DNA of 64,000 bases from Prevotella scopos JCM 17725 (GTDB taxonomy: Bacteria > Bacteroidota > Bacteroidia > Bacteroidales > Bacteroidaceae). The stretch spans positions 62,001-126,000 of the forward strand of contig NZ_CP072390.1 of assembly GCF_018127785.1 (NCBI RefSeq). The letters run 5' to 3'. The notes beneath the pieces were generated by a model. That model did no database searches and was not told the origin of the DNA. It worked only from the letters and a program-made list of their open reading frames with translations. The position numbers were made by a program, and so were the translations under genes. Positions within the stretch are counted from its first letter, which is position 1, and every line of letters begins with the position of its first letter. Below are positions 36,436-45,628 of the stretch, in pieces.

Positions 36436-37590
36436 ATGAAGCATAAAATCGGTAACATTTTAGTAGCAGGCATTGCGATTGTCGGACTCGCAGCATTGGC
36501 AAGTTGTGCGGGTGAGAAGTTTCATGTGACAGGTTCTATTGCAAATGCAAAGGATTCGTTACTCTATTTTGAGCATAACGGACTTGATGGTTTCTCTACT
36601 GTTGACTCTGTAAAACTCGATGAAAAGGGTACTTTCTCGTTCTCTGGAGATAAAGTCGATAACCCCGAGTTCTATCGTCTTCGTATTGCTGGTCAGATTA
36701 TTAACATTGCTATTGACTCCACTGAGACGGTTGATGTGAAGGCTACTTATCCACAGATGGCTACCGATTACACTGTGAAGGGCTCTTATGATAATGAGAA
36801 AATCAAAGAGTTAGCCCTCAAACAGATTGACTTACAAGCTCGCTGTCAGTCTATCCTTGCTGAGCGTCCTGGCCTTGCTGACTCAATTATCACCGTAATG
36901 ATGAACGACTATAAGCACGATGTTTCTCGCAACTATATCTTTAAGGAGCCAATGCGTGCCTATAGTTACTTTGCTTTGTTCCAATATATCGTTATTGGCA
37001 ATCAGGCGCATTTAATATTCGACCCATCGCGTGATATGGATGATAACAAGGTTTTCGGTGCGGTAGCTACAAGTTGGGATACCTATTATCCAGACTCAAA
37101 ACGTACGCAGAACCTTCACAACATTACTATTAAGGGTATGAAGGATGAACGCATTGTGAAAGCGCAGAATAAGCCTGTGGAGATTAAAGCCAAGGAGTTG
37201 GGCGTTGTTGACCTTCCTTTGCGTGATAACCGAGGTGTGGAACATCATTTGACTGATTTGAAAGGTAAAGTTGTTTTGCTCGACTTCCATGTCTTTGCGG
37301 CAAAGGGTTCTACAGAATATATTATGCAGTTACGTGACCTTTATAATAAGTATCATGACCGTGGGTTAGAGATTTATATGGTTTCATTGGATGACAATGC
37401 TCACTTCTGGAAGGAGCAGGTGGCTAATCTTCCTTGGATTAATGTCTATGATGATAGTGGAATTAGTCAAGCCTATACCGCTCCTGCACAGACTGTTCCA
37501 ATCATCTACCTTATCGATCGTGGTAACAACATCGTGAAGAATCCTTCACAGATTAAGAATCTTGAACAGGAGATTCTGAAGCTGCTGTAA
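36436..37590 (+). CDS. Thioredoxin-fold lipoprotein (TlpA/DUF4369 type) lacking the CxxC motif
   Basis: A 384-residue envelope lipoprotein (signal with lipobox LASC, Cys24). Residues about 28-130 form a DUF4369-like beta domain (FHVTGSIANAKDSLLYFEHN) and a helical linker follows. Residues about 245-384 form an AhpC/TSA-like thioredoxin fold (DLPLRDNRGVEHHLTDLKGK, VVLLDFHVFAAKGSTEYI, YMVSLDDNAHFWKEQV, TVPIIYLIDRGNNIV). Where redox-active relatives have WCxxC, this protein has FAAKGS and no cysteine, so disulfide chemistry is unlikely. Single gene with a strong promoter and terminator. Confidence 0.85.
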   Translation: MKHKIGNILVAGIAIVGLAALASCAGEKFHVTGSIANAKDSLLYFEHNGLDGFSTVDSVKLDEKGTFSFSGDKVDNPEFYRLRIAGQIINIAIDSTETVDVKATYPQMATDYTVKGSYDNEKIKELALKQIDLQARCQSILAERPGLADSIITVMMNDYKHDVSRNYIFKEPMRAYSYFALFQYIVIGNQAHLIFDPSRDMDDNKVFGAVATSWDTYYPDSKRTQNLHNITIKGMKDERIVKAQNKPVEIKAKELGVVDLPLRDNRGVEHHLTDLKGKVVLLDFHVFAAKGSTEYIMQLRDLYNKYHDRGLEIYMVSLDDNAHFWKEQVANLPWINVYDDSGISQAYTAPAQTVPIIYLIDRGNNIVKNPSQIKNLEQEILKLL

Positions 37591-37617
37591 GGAAAGGCTG
37601 CTATTCTTATAATAAAA

Positions 37618-37656
37618 CGAACAGGGGACATACGGCATTCGTATGTCCCCTGTTCG
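37618..37656 (+). terminator. Terminator of the thioredoxin-fold lipoprotein gene
   Basis: A perfect 17-bp stem (37618-37634 with 37640-37656) and a 5-nt loop, 28 bp after the stop. No long T-run. Confidence 0.75.
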
Positions 37657-38156
37657 CTGTAATCAATTTATCGGAGAGATGTGGGTGATGAGTGTTGAGT
37701 GTCGGGTGTTGATGAATTGTCTAAATGGGTATTGACTGAGCTTGTCCTTAAAGATACCAGCAAGCTATATGCTAAGACTCTGTAAACTCTTTGTGTTGTA
37801 GGCAACTCCGTAAATGGCGTTTACCTCCGTGAACCATATCATATTGGAAGGGGTGTCAAATAGGGAGATCGGGAGGGAGACTTGTCATATCGGGAAACTT
37901 ACTTTCATCACTCCTTATCCATAAACTTAGTTTCCTGTCACTTCTGTCATACATTGTGTTTGCTTAACCTATTATGCTCCAATCAGATACACGAAATGTT
38001 AAAAGTGACAGCAACTTAAAACAAAACTTTATTTTGTTTTATGCACTAATTCTCTTCTTTGGAAATACGTGTTATTCCAAAGTCTGGAAGATTTGATTCG
38101 TTTTTGTGTCGCTATTTATCCACCTTATCCCTGCTAGATGCTGGCTTCTTTACCCC
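37657..38156. other. Intergenic region, little recognised
   Basis: About 500 bp with no credible gene. CTTTGGAAATA/TATTCCAAAG (38057-38082) forms a hairpin about 75 bp past the ispF stop and may end the porU-porV-ispF transcript. Confidence 0.4.
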
Positions 38157-38660
38157 CTATGCTTTCACAATCAAGCAGACGGCATAGGCAGCCATGCCTT
38201 CTTCTCGTCCAACGAAGCCCAAATGTTCAGAGGTGGTGGCTTTGATTGAAACGGCATCAAGGTCACAACCAATAATCTCTACCAAGCATTCGCACATAGC
38301 AGGGATATGTGGGTTAATCTTAGGACGTTCGGCACAAATCGTTGCATCAATGTTTCCTACACGATAGCCCTTTGTAGCCAAGAGGTCGATGGTATTGCGG
38401 AGAATGACCTTTGAGTCCATGTCAAGGGTGTCAGCTGAGGTGTCTGGAAAGTGATAACCTATGTCGCGCATATTGGCAGCACCGAGTAGGGCGTCGCAGA
38501 TAGCGTGAATGAGTACGTCGGCATCACTATGTCCAAGTAGTCCAAGACTATGCTCAATCTTGATACCACCTAAGTATAGGTCGCGACCTTCAACGAGTTT
38601 GTGTACGTCGTATCCCATTCCGACACGGAAAGATGGGATGGGTTGAGTAGAATTGCTCAT
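38157..38660 (-). CDS. ispF: 2-C-methyl-D-erythritol 2,4-cyclodiphosphate synthase
   Basis: A 167-residue cytoplasmic enzyme of the MEP isoprenoid pathway. Conserved metal-binding and substrate residues are visible: GMGYDVHKL (Asp-Val-His), LLGHSDADVLIHAICDALLGA, IGYHFPDT and the C-terminal SIKATTSEHLGFVGREEGMAAYAV. Full family length. It follows porV by 175 bp on the same strand; porU-porV-ispF adjacency is, to my recollection, also seen in Porphyromonas. Confidence 0.97.
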   Translation of the reverse strand: MSNSTQPIPSFRVGMGYDVHKLVEGRDLYLGGIKIEHSLGLLGHSDADVLIHAICDALLGAANMRDIGYHFPDTSADTLDMDSKVILRNTIDLLATKGYRVGNIDATICAERPKINPHIPAMCECLVEIIGCDLDAVSIKATTSEHLGFVGREEGMAAYAVCLIVKA

Positions 38661-38804
38661 AATAATGGGGGACCTTCCCAGGCTCTTCTAATGTAGAGGA
38701 TGTTTTATGCAGGGGATAGGTTCTTATTGGTTTATATTAAAAGTCTTATAATACTTATGTAAAGAAGATCACTATCACGGATTTGGTTAATGGTAGTAAT
38801 CAGT

Positions 38805-38824
38805 CCCCTCCCTTTTGGGAGGGG
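38805..38824 (-). terminator. G+C-rich hairpin after porV
   Basis: CCCCTCCC (38805-38812) pairs with GGGAGGGG (38817-38824) around TTTT, 11 bp past the porV stop. Near-identical to the hairpin at 21065-21083, so it belongs to a repeated terminator-like family. Confidence 0.55.
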
Positions 38825-38835
38825 CAGGTTGTTGT

Positions 38836-40002
38836 TTACCTTCTCTTAAACAAATCCTTGATACCATCCATATCAAAGGTAAGAGAGAAACGGAGGGTTT
38901 GATCAAGTGGATTGTTCTTGGCAGTCGCAATGACATATCCTGCGTCAAGGGCGAAGACATTCATCTTAAAACCAGCACCAACGGTGAAGTACTTGCGATT
39001 ACCTTTGTTCTCGCTTTCGTGGTGATAACCAGCACGGAGTGAGAACTTGTCATTATAGGTGTATTCTGCACCTAAGCTCCATTGTATCTCCTGTAACTCC
39101 TCTGAAGCACCATTAGGCGCATCGCCGAAGCTCTTAAAGATACCAGAGATGGATGACACGTCATAATATTCTTTCTGAAGACGATTGTCATAATCAACCT
39201 GTGACTCGTCGGCTTTGCGCTTTGGATAAGTAGGTACCAACAGTTTGTTCGCATCCGCAGCAATCGTAAAACGGTTGAATTCATCGATAGGGATCATCAA
39301 TGACGCACCCAGACGAAGGTTGGTTGGGATGAACTCAGAGCGGTTGTCGCCACCGAAGGTAATCTTTGAGCCGATGTTTGAGATGTTCATACCTAAACCT
39401 AACTGGCACTCACGCTCGCCGATGTTGATATAGTTCTGATAGTAGCAAGACAGGTCGGCTGCAAAGGCAGAACCTGGTGCGGTATCATCCGTATAGCTAT
39501 AGGTAAGGTCAGAATATATCCAACGAACGGCTGCACCCAAAGAGAAATGCTCACTCAGCATCAAAGAATAAGCTACGTCCATTGACATTTCGTATGGGTT
39601 AATGGTCATGTTAGAACCATCCGTCATCTGTACTTCACCCAAAGAGAAGTAACGCATAGAGGCTGAGACAGCACTATAGTCACCAATGCGATAGTAACCA
39701 GCAAGGTAAGCCAAGTCGATGTCGCTCACTAGCTGGCGGAGCCAAGGGGTATAGTTTAGTGACACACCTGCACGCGAGATATTAAAAGGATATTTAGCAG
39801 GGTTCCAATATTGTGAGTTCACATCTGGATCAGTAGCTGCACCAGCGTCACCCATACCTGCAGCACGTGCATCAGGGGCGATAGTCTGTGAGGTTACTGA
39901 TGTGTTGACAGGGTTAAAGATATCCTTCTTATCCTGTGCAAAAGTGGTTGATGACGCCAGTGCAGAGAGTGAGAGGATAGCTATTCGAAGCTTATTAATC
40001 AT
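38836..40002 (-). CDS. porV: Type IX secretion system outer membrane protein PorV
   Basis: A 388-residue outer membrane beta-barrel. Signal peptide 1-22 (ending TFAQ). Diagnostic start: TSQTIAPDARAAGMGDAGAA, TDPDVNSQYWNPAKYPF, then alternating strands typical of the FadL-like fold, ending in TLRFSLTFDMD. PorV carries cargo proteins from the translocon to the PorU sortase, which cleaves the C-terminal signal and attaches A-LPS. It starts 55 bp after porU. Confidence 0.95.
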   Translation of the reverse strand: MINKLRIAILSLSALASSTTFAQDKKDIFNPVNTSVTSQTIAPDARAAGMGDAGAATDPDVNSQYWNPAKYPFNISRAGVSLNYTPWLRQLVSDIDLAYLAGYYRIGDYSAVSASMRYFSLGEVQMTDGSNMTINPYEMSMDVAYSLMLSEHFSLGAAVRWIYSDLTYSYTDDTAPGSAFAADLSCYYQNYINIGERECQLGLGMNISNIGSKITFGGDNRSEFIPTNLRLGASLMIPIDEFNRFTIAADANKLLVPTYPKRKADESQVDYDNRLQKEYYDVSSISGIFKSFGDAPNGASEELQEIQWSLGAEYTYNDKFSLRAGYHHESENKGNRKYFTVGAGFKMNVFALDAGYVIATAKNNPLDQTLRFSLTFDMDGIKDLFKRR

Positions 40003-40057
40003 TCTGTTTTTATTGGGTTGCTTATTAATTTATATGGATAGAAACGTTCTTCTTATC

Positions 40058-43000
40058 TTATTTATTGTCTAAGATAATCAGTTTCTTAGCTTTCGATACC
40101 TTGGTAGCACCATTGCTGCTGAGGCGTACGCGATAGAGGTAAACACCAGTCTGGAGGCGTGCGGCATTATCGATAGTAAGGTCCCAGTCGGCTGTGATAG
40201 CATTGCCAGAAGTAACACCAGTCTCGCTACGATGCCATAGCAATCGACCACTCATATCGAATACTTCAATGTCAATATCGACATTTGAACCAATATAGTT
40301 GTGGGTGACAATGAAGGTGGTTTCTGTTCTTGTAGGGTTCTTTGAAGCGTTGATACTATATATCTCCGGTGCCAAACCCTTGACAACCTTAAACTGAAGT
40401 GTGACAGTCGAAGGGTTGTTCTGAATGTCCCAAGCACGGAATTGGAGGGTGTGTGGTCCCTCAGAAAGTTCTGGCAGACTAAAGCCCGTTGTTCCTGAGG
40501 TATAGCTACCGAAGTCATATCTGAAGTTATCATTCAAGATATAGGTCTGTGTCATTTTACCATCGATAGTCAGCTGCATGTCATGTCCGATACCATTGCC
40601 TGATGCATTGATACCATCTTTATCTGTTATCTGTGCATAGAAGTAAGGGGTGCTGTTTACTTCACCACCATTGACAAAAGAAGGAGAATTGAGATAAGCA
40701 TAGATGGATGGACCGATGGAATCGTTGTAAACAATCTCAGAACCATCAATCATAAAGCCTTCTTCATGTCCTTGTGCCATGAGGGTGTGGCTGTCGTTGA
40801 TTGCCGATAAGTTCATCAAACCCGTACCTGCGGCATAGTTGATGTCACGTGGGACGGCAAAGGTAAAGGTGAATTCTCCGTTGCGAATACTATCAGTACC
40901 ATTGTATAGCACCTTCTGGCGATCGTAATATTTGAAAGTATTTGCTGAGGTTTCCTCCTGTTTCTTACAAGTGATAAGCTCTTTTGTATCTCGTACGGTA
41001 GCAGTAAGCAGTCCTTTAAAGTCGGTTTGTTTGCTACCGTTCTTTGTTATATATCCTTTGACTGTTACGACAGATCCTCCCTTGAGTATTAACGACCCAG
41101 TTTTACTAGGTGCTTGTCCGTTAATCGTCTCCACCTTGACCTCTAGGGTTGGGAGATTTAATGAGAGGGCTGGGTCGCCTAACAGGGCATATTGTAGTTT
41201 GTTAGGGGTAAGGTCACTGCTAGAGTTTATCAACTCACATTTAGCTAATCGCTGTGCTTCTCCCAATGTTGTTGGCTTTCCATTTGTAAAACTTAGTACA
41301 TGCTTTAGGAAGGCGGTGTTGATAGCCTTGTTATAGTAAGCATATACCGTACGTGTGGTACCCCAGAAAGCAACGGAGCCACCCTTTTTATTCAGTACCG
41401 CTGCTTCGCCGATAGTTGGAATGGTAGCATCGTATGGCATGATATCACAGCTGGCTGTAATCCAAAGTGGGAGATTGGTATTGGTAAAGTTGGCAAAGTC
41501 GTTGATGCGGAGTACTGCCTCATGCGAAATCTGGTCCTCTCTTCCGTGACCAGCATAATCCATAATCAATGCACCTTGTGCCTGTTGTTGCTTTATGATA
41601 GTGCTTACTTCAGGATAGCTATTGCCCGTAGCTGACGAAGTGCGTGTGTAAGCGTCCCACATAACCTTCTTTACCTGATAGCTTGGATAGAAACTCATGA
41701 TGGTTTCAGCAGTCTCATTGACATCGTGCATGTGGAGGTTGTTATTACCATCATCACCCATGAACATAATCATATTCTCCCAACTACCACCATTCTTATT
41801 TTCTGCATAGTTAATTGTCTTATCGACTAATACCTTTGCTTCTGATAAGTCAGTAACGGGGAAGCGTCCTACTCCAAGGTCTTCTTTGTCACTTCTTAGT
41901 AAGTTCCCGCCTTCACCATCGTCCATCAATGTGAACCAACCATCATTGACATAGCAGTCGGTCTCACTGAATGAGTTTTCGCTCTCGTATGCAAGGAGTA
42001 AATCGTCAGGGTTAAGATTACGGCAGGCAGGCGTCACCAGGCGATTGTCCCATACGCAATCGCCAAAGAGCAAGAGCGATTGTGGTAGATTGTCAGTGCT
42101 AGCACGGTCGTAAAGCATCTTCATGTACCGACGATAAGCCATAGCATCAGGTGTTCCACTTGAGAATTCGTTATAGAGTTCGTCTGCTGGAACGATACGA
42201 ACGGAGATATTGTCATGTGAGCGATGGAAGTTTGCTAAGCGTTCTGCTTCCTTCAATAACTTTTGGCTTGTCGGTATGATAATAACCATATTGACAGGCT
42301 CATGCGCATGAAGGTCCTGGTTGGTTATGTTATAAACATATTCAGGTGTTGGGAAAGTAGCTTTCAATGAAGGTGCTGGTGAAGCGGTGGGGTAGGTCAT
42401 GATGAGATAATCAAGACGTGCTGGGCCACCTGAAGTGGTAGTCAGTTTGATGCTGTCAACAGCGTGGAGGCTGTTGAGCGTATAGGTTCTCACCTCTTCA
42501 TAACCTTTGTCAAAGGAATCTTGTGGTGTGATTCTAATGTCGCCAAGACGCTGGCCATTAGCTTCTACCTTTACAATAGAATTATAAGAACCTGTTGTAA
42601 CGGCAACAGTTAGTTTTGCAGTGGTTGCGTGTGCTTTGTTGGCTAAGGTGAAAACTTTCCCTTCGTTTAGCTTTAACGGTGTCTCTTCGAAGAAGTTTCG
42701 TCCTCCATGATACCAACTGAAATTATCCACTTCATGCAGACTGTGATAGTCATCAGCTGATGGATAAAAGCTATTGATGAATGTGGTGCTGTCTGTAATA
42801 ACAGCTGGTGTGCTATTAATATCCTCTGTCAAGAAATAATAACCATAATCAGAGTAGGGGTTACGGATTCTTTTTATAGACGTATTACCTTCCCAGCTTA
42901 CAGGACCACGAGCATAGAAAAGGCGTTTACCATTGCTATTGAAGGTTGGCACTTCCTTCAGGTCATCATGTGTCCTGATGTCTTCATCGGTGAGTATTTC

Positions 43001-43651
43001 ATTCTGTAAGTTCCCGCCATAACCATAGATCTTCACCTTATCAATGTTAGAGAAGCCTGCCCGGCGGATGAGTTCCTTGGTTAACTGATAGACGCCATTA
43101 GCAGGGACACGTATCTTTGCCCACTTACCATTGGTCAGGATAGAATGGTCAGCATATCGGTTTGCTGCTGCTGATGCTCCTACAGCACGGGTTTCTATAG
43201 CTTTTAGCTTTTTCGTTGTAGCCTTCTTAGGGCGTGAGGTTAGGGCAATCATGAAACTGACGAGGAACTGCTTCTTCCCATTGCGTTGGACGATTGGTGA
43301 AAGAGAAATCTCTAAGACGCCCCGTTTACGTTCAATGGTCATCTGCTGATATATCTCAGGTAACGTTGGTGGAACGATACTTGTTAATGCATTGTACCGA
43401 GCAATGTCCTCCTTACTCATATCGATGAACTCAGGGTAGCGTATCTCTAAATCGTATATGGAGTCAGCATATTGCTCGCCAATAGGAATGGCATAATGGA
43501 ACTGTGGCAATAGTGAGTCTATTGTCACATCTTGAACAGTTAGATTGAAGAATCTTTGCTGTTGAGCGGATAGTTTTATACAACTCAGCAGAAGCGTTAA
43601 GCAGAATATTGCTGAGCGTTTCTTCATCAACTTATTGATTCCTTTCGTCAT
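40058..43651 (-). CDS. porU: Type IX secretion system sortase PorU
   Basis: About 1197 residues. The ATG at 43651 (MTKGINKL) is chosen because AGGGAGGA lies upstream; alternatives are 43678 and 43627 (MKKRSAIFCLTLLLSCIKLSA, the signal peptide proper). The central C25 gingipain-like peptidase domain shows the catalytic His in IMDYAGHGRED and Cys in LWITASCDIMPYD. The protein ends in an immunoglobulin-like/FlgD-like region (VDIDIEVFDMSGRLLWHR, GVYLYRVRLSSNG). It removes C-terminal domains of type IX cargo at the cell surface. Confidence 0.95.
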   Translation of the reverse strand: MTKGINKLMKKRSAIFCLTLLLSCIKLSAQQQRFFNLTVQDVTIDSLLPQFHYAIPIGEQYADSIYDLEIRYPEFIDMSKEDIARYNALTSIVPPTLPEIYQQMTIERKRGVLEISLSPIVQRNGKKQFLVSFMIALTSRPKKATTKKLKAIETRAVGASAAANRYADHSILTNGKWAKIRVPANGVYQLTKELIRRAGFSNIDKVKIYGYGGNLQNEILTDEDIRTHDDLKEVPTFNSNGKRLFYARGPVSWEGNTSIKRIRNPYSDYGYYFLTEDINSTPAVITDSTTFINSFYPSADDYHSLHEVDNFSWYHGGRNFFEETPLKLNEGKVFTLANKAHATTAKLTVAVTTGSYNSIVKVEANGQRLGDIRITPQDSFDKGYEEVRTYTLNSLHAVDSIKLTTTSGGPARLDYLIMTYPTASPAPSLKATFPTPEYVYNITNQDLHAHEPVNMVIIIPTSQKLLKEAERLANFHRSHDNISVRIVPADELYNEFSSGTPDAMAYRRYMKMLYDRASTDNLPQSLLLFGDCVWDNRLVTPACRNLNPDDLLLAYESENSFSETDCYVNDGWFTLMDDGEGGNLLRSDKEDLGVGRFPVTDLSEAKVLVDKTINYAENKNGGSWENMIMFMGDDGNNNLHMHDVNETAETIMSFYPSYQVKKVMWDAYTRTSSATGNSYPEVSTIIKQQQAQGALIMDYAGHGREDQISHEAVLRINDFANFTNTNLPLWITASCDIMPYDATIPTIGEAAVLNKKGGSVAFWGTTRTVYAYYNKAINTAFLKHVLSFTNGKPTTLGEAQRLAKCELINSSSDLTPNKLQYALLGDPALSLNLPTLEVKVETINGQAPSKTGSLILKGGSVVTVKGYITKNGSKQTDFKGLLTATVRDTKELITCKKQEETSANTFKYYDRQKVLYNGTDSIRNGEFTFTFAVPRDINYAAGTGLMNLSAINDSHTLMAQGHEEGFMIDGSEIVYNDSIGPSIYAYLNSPSFVNGGEVNSTPYFYAQITDKDGINASGNGIGHDMQLTIDGKMTQTYILNDNFRYDFGSYTSGTTGFSLPELSEGPHTLQFRAWDIQNNPSTVTLQFKVVKGLAPEIYSINASKNPTRTETTFIVTHNYIGSNVDIDIEVFDMSGRLLWHRSETGVTSGNAITADWDLTIDNAARLQTGVYLYRVRLSSNGATKVSKAKKLIILDNK

Positions 43652-43726
43652 ATTGTTTATAGCTTCCTCCCTAAGCATTTGTCATTGTTCTTTTTATGTA
43701 GTTTGTGGATTTTAGTTTTAGACCAT

Positions 43727-44344
43727 TTACTTGCAGTTGAAGTCGAGAACTTTTCTTTCCTCTATGTATCCTTCTAAGTGATCATTGATGTTCACTGGGC
43801 CACAACCTGATGGACAGCCTGTATAGATGATGTCACCCGTTTTAAGCGTGAAGTAACGACTGATGTAACTGATGATTTCATCTATTTTAAATAGCATGTC
43901 ACTCGTACATCCCTCTTGCACGGTTTGTCCGTTGATGTCAAGATGGAAGCGGAGTCTTTGTACATCAAGGAATTTATCCTTGGTTACCCATTCACCTAAA
44001 GCTGCCGAACCATCAAAACCTTTGCAGATATCCCAGGGCAGTCCCTGTGCTCTTAGTTTTTGTTGTAGTTCGCGTGCAGTGAAGTCGATGCCTACGGTTA
44101 CTGCGTCATAGTATCTATGGGCGAATCGCTCTGAGATCGTCTTTCCCAATCGACAGATGCGCACCACGAGTTCTGTTTCATATTCTATTGTACCCAAGTC
44201 ATCGGGTATGAAGAACGGCTTTTTATCTTTTAGTAGGGCAGAGTCTGCCTTGGTGAAGATAATTGGTTCATTCTTTGTAGATAACGTTTCGTTTAGCGAT
44301 TTATTATGTTTGGCATAATTCATGCCAACAGCAAAGATTTTCAT
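43727..44344 (-). CDS. Fumarylacetoacetate hydrolase family protein
   Basis: A 205-residue cytoplasmic enzyme. FAH signatures: FAVGMNYAKHNK, metal ligands in GTIEYETELVVRI, TVGIDFTARELQ, and C-terminal GDIIYTGCPSGCGPV. Members cleave acylpyruvates or decarboxylate oxaloacetate (FAHD1-like). The exact substrate cannot be told. It lies between tsf and porU on the same strand with an 18-bp tandem repeat just upstream of its start. Confidence 0.88.
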   Translation of the reverse strand: MKIFAVGMNYAKHNKSLNETLSTKNEPIIFTKADSALLKDKKPFFIPDDLGTIEYETELVVRICRLGKTISERFAHRYYDAVTVGIDFTARELQQKLRAQGLPWDICKGFDGSAALGEWVTKDKFLDVQRLRFHLDINGQTVQEGCTSDMLFKIDEIISYISRYFTLKTGDIIYTGCPSGCGPVNINDHLEGYIEERKVLDFNCK

Positions 44345-44359
44345 TGTTTTATTCTATTG

Positions 44360-44424
44360 GGCTAATTGTGCTAATAAGGCTAATTGTGCCAATAAGGCTA
44401 ATTGTGCCAATAAGGCTAATAAGC
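44360..44424. repeat. 18-bp tandem repeat, about 3.6 copies
   Basis: Units 44360-44377, 44378-44395 and 44396-44413 of GGCTAATTGTGCCAATAA (the first has CTA for CCA), plus a partial fourth. It begins 15 bp upstream of the FAH-family start, so copy number could affect its expression. A related GGCTAATAAGGC motif occurs between 25448 and 25537. Confidence 0.85.
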
Positions 44425-44444
44425 TTTTAAGTCTATTAAAAAAA

Positions 44445-44478
44445 GAGTTGCAGGAGCCTGATGGCTTTCCTGCAACTC
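44445..44478 (-). terminator. Terminator of tsf
   Basis: GAGTTGCAGGA (44445-44455) pairs perfectly with TCCTGCAACTC (44468-44478); on the minus strand a run of seven T follows. Confidence 0.9.
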
Positions 44479-44508
44479 CCATATTTATCTTCTTAAGAAG
44501 CTCTGTTA

Positions 44509-45507
44509 TTACTCTGCAGCGAGTGTGAAACGCTTGTAAGCAACGATCTTAAGATCCTTGTTCTGAGTCTTCAACCAATCGTTAACGCTCTGCTTTTCGC
44601 CATCACCGAACTGGAACTCCTGGTCAACGAGGCAGTTCTCCTTGAAGAACTTGTTCAGACGACCCTTAGCGATGTTCTGAATCATGTCCTCATTGAGGTT
44701 AGCAGCCTTCTCAGCGCCCACAGTGTTACGGATTTCGATAGCCTTGTCAGCTTCCTCACGAGTCAACCAACCCTTCTTGATGTTAGACTCGATGTGGTCA
44801 TCGCTGTCAACGAGATTAGCGTTGATACCTGCCTTCTTGATAGCAGCAACAACAGCCTTCTCAACCTGCTCTTCCTTAGTCTTCTGAACAGCAACCTTGA
44901 ACTCCTCATCCTTAACAGATTGTGGAATAGAAGTCTCGTCAAGAGCGATAGGCTTCATTGCTGCAACCTGCATAGCAACCTTGTGACCAGCTTCCTCGTT
45001 GTTCTCGTTGAGCTGAACCATAGTAGCGAGCGTGTGCTTGTTCATGTGGTCATAAACAGAGATGTTCTCACCCTCGAGGAAGTTGTAGCCATCAAGCTCC
45101 ATCTTCTCACCGGTAACACCAGAACGCTGTAGAACTGCAGCAGCAGCCTCCTCACCATTAGCAAGCTTCAATGTCTTAACCTCGTCAAGGCTCTTGCACT
45201 TGTTAGCAACGGCAGCGTCCAAAATCTCCTGAACGAGAGCAATGAAATCCTTACCATTAGCAACAAAGTCTGTCTCACACTTGATAGCAACCATAGCAGC
45301 GAAGCCATCAGCCTGCTTAACGAGTACACATCCGTTTGATGTCTCACGGTCAGAACGCTTAGCAGCAATAGCCAAACCACGCTCACGAATAAGTTCCTTT
45401 GCCTTTTCGAAATCGCCTTCAGCCTCTGTGAGTGCCTTCTTTACGTCAGCCAGACCTGCGCCAGTCATAGCGCGGAGCTTCTTGATATCTTCAATAGATA
45501 CAGCCAT
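44509..45507 (-). CDS. tsf: Elongation factor Ts
   Basis: A 332-residue guanine nucleotide exchange factor for EF-Tu. N-terminal UBA-like domain (SIEDIKKLRAMTGAGLADVKKALTEAEGD), the core TDFVANGKDF motif in the dimerisation domain, and a C-terminal extension making it longer than the 283-residue E. coli protein, as usual in Bacteroidetes. It follows rpsB after 121 bp containing a long hairpin. Confidence 0.98.
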   Translation of the reverse strand: MAVSIEDIKKLRAMTGAGLADVKKALTEAEGDFEKAKELIRERGLAIAAKRSDRETSNGCVLVKQADGFAAMVAIKCETDFVANGKDFIALVQEILDAAVANKCKSLDEVKTLKLANGEEAAAAVLQRSGVTGEKMELDGYNFLEGENISVYDHMNKHTLATMVQLNENNEEAGHKVAMQVAAMKPIALDETSIPQSVKDEEFKVAVQKTKEEQVEKAVVAAIKKAGINANLVDSDDHIESNIKKGWLTREEADKAIEIRNTVGAEKAANLNEDMIQNIAKGRLNKFFKENCLVDQEFQFGDGEKQSVNDWLKTQNKDLKIVAYKRFTLAAE

Positions 45508-45540
45508 TTTTTGTTTTCCTTTCTAATATTATTAAATATT

Positions 45541-45613
45541 GTGGGCGTTGATGAGGTGTAACAAACTTCTCGTCTCATTAATGTAGAAGTCCATTAGCAC
45601 TCACCAGCGCCCA
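45541..45613 (-). other. Long-range inverted repeat between rpsB and tsf
   Basis: GTGGGCG (45541-45547) pairs with CGCCCAC (45607-45613), enclosing about 60 nt. It begins 15 bp after the rpsB stop and could attenuate or stabilise the rpsB-tsf transcript. Confidence 0.4.
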
Positions 45614-45628
45614 CTATGTTTCGTTTTA

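Noticed and set aside
44360..44424. Coding sequence read through the tandem repeat (repeats of ANCANKAN)
   Set aside because: A simple by-product of an 18-bp repeat being a multiple of three; no start context or conservation.
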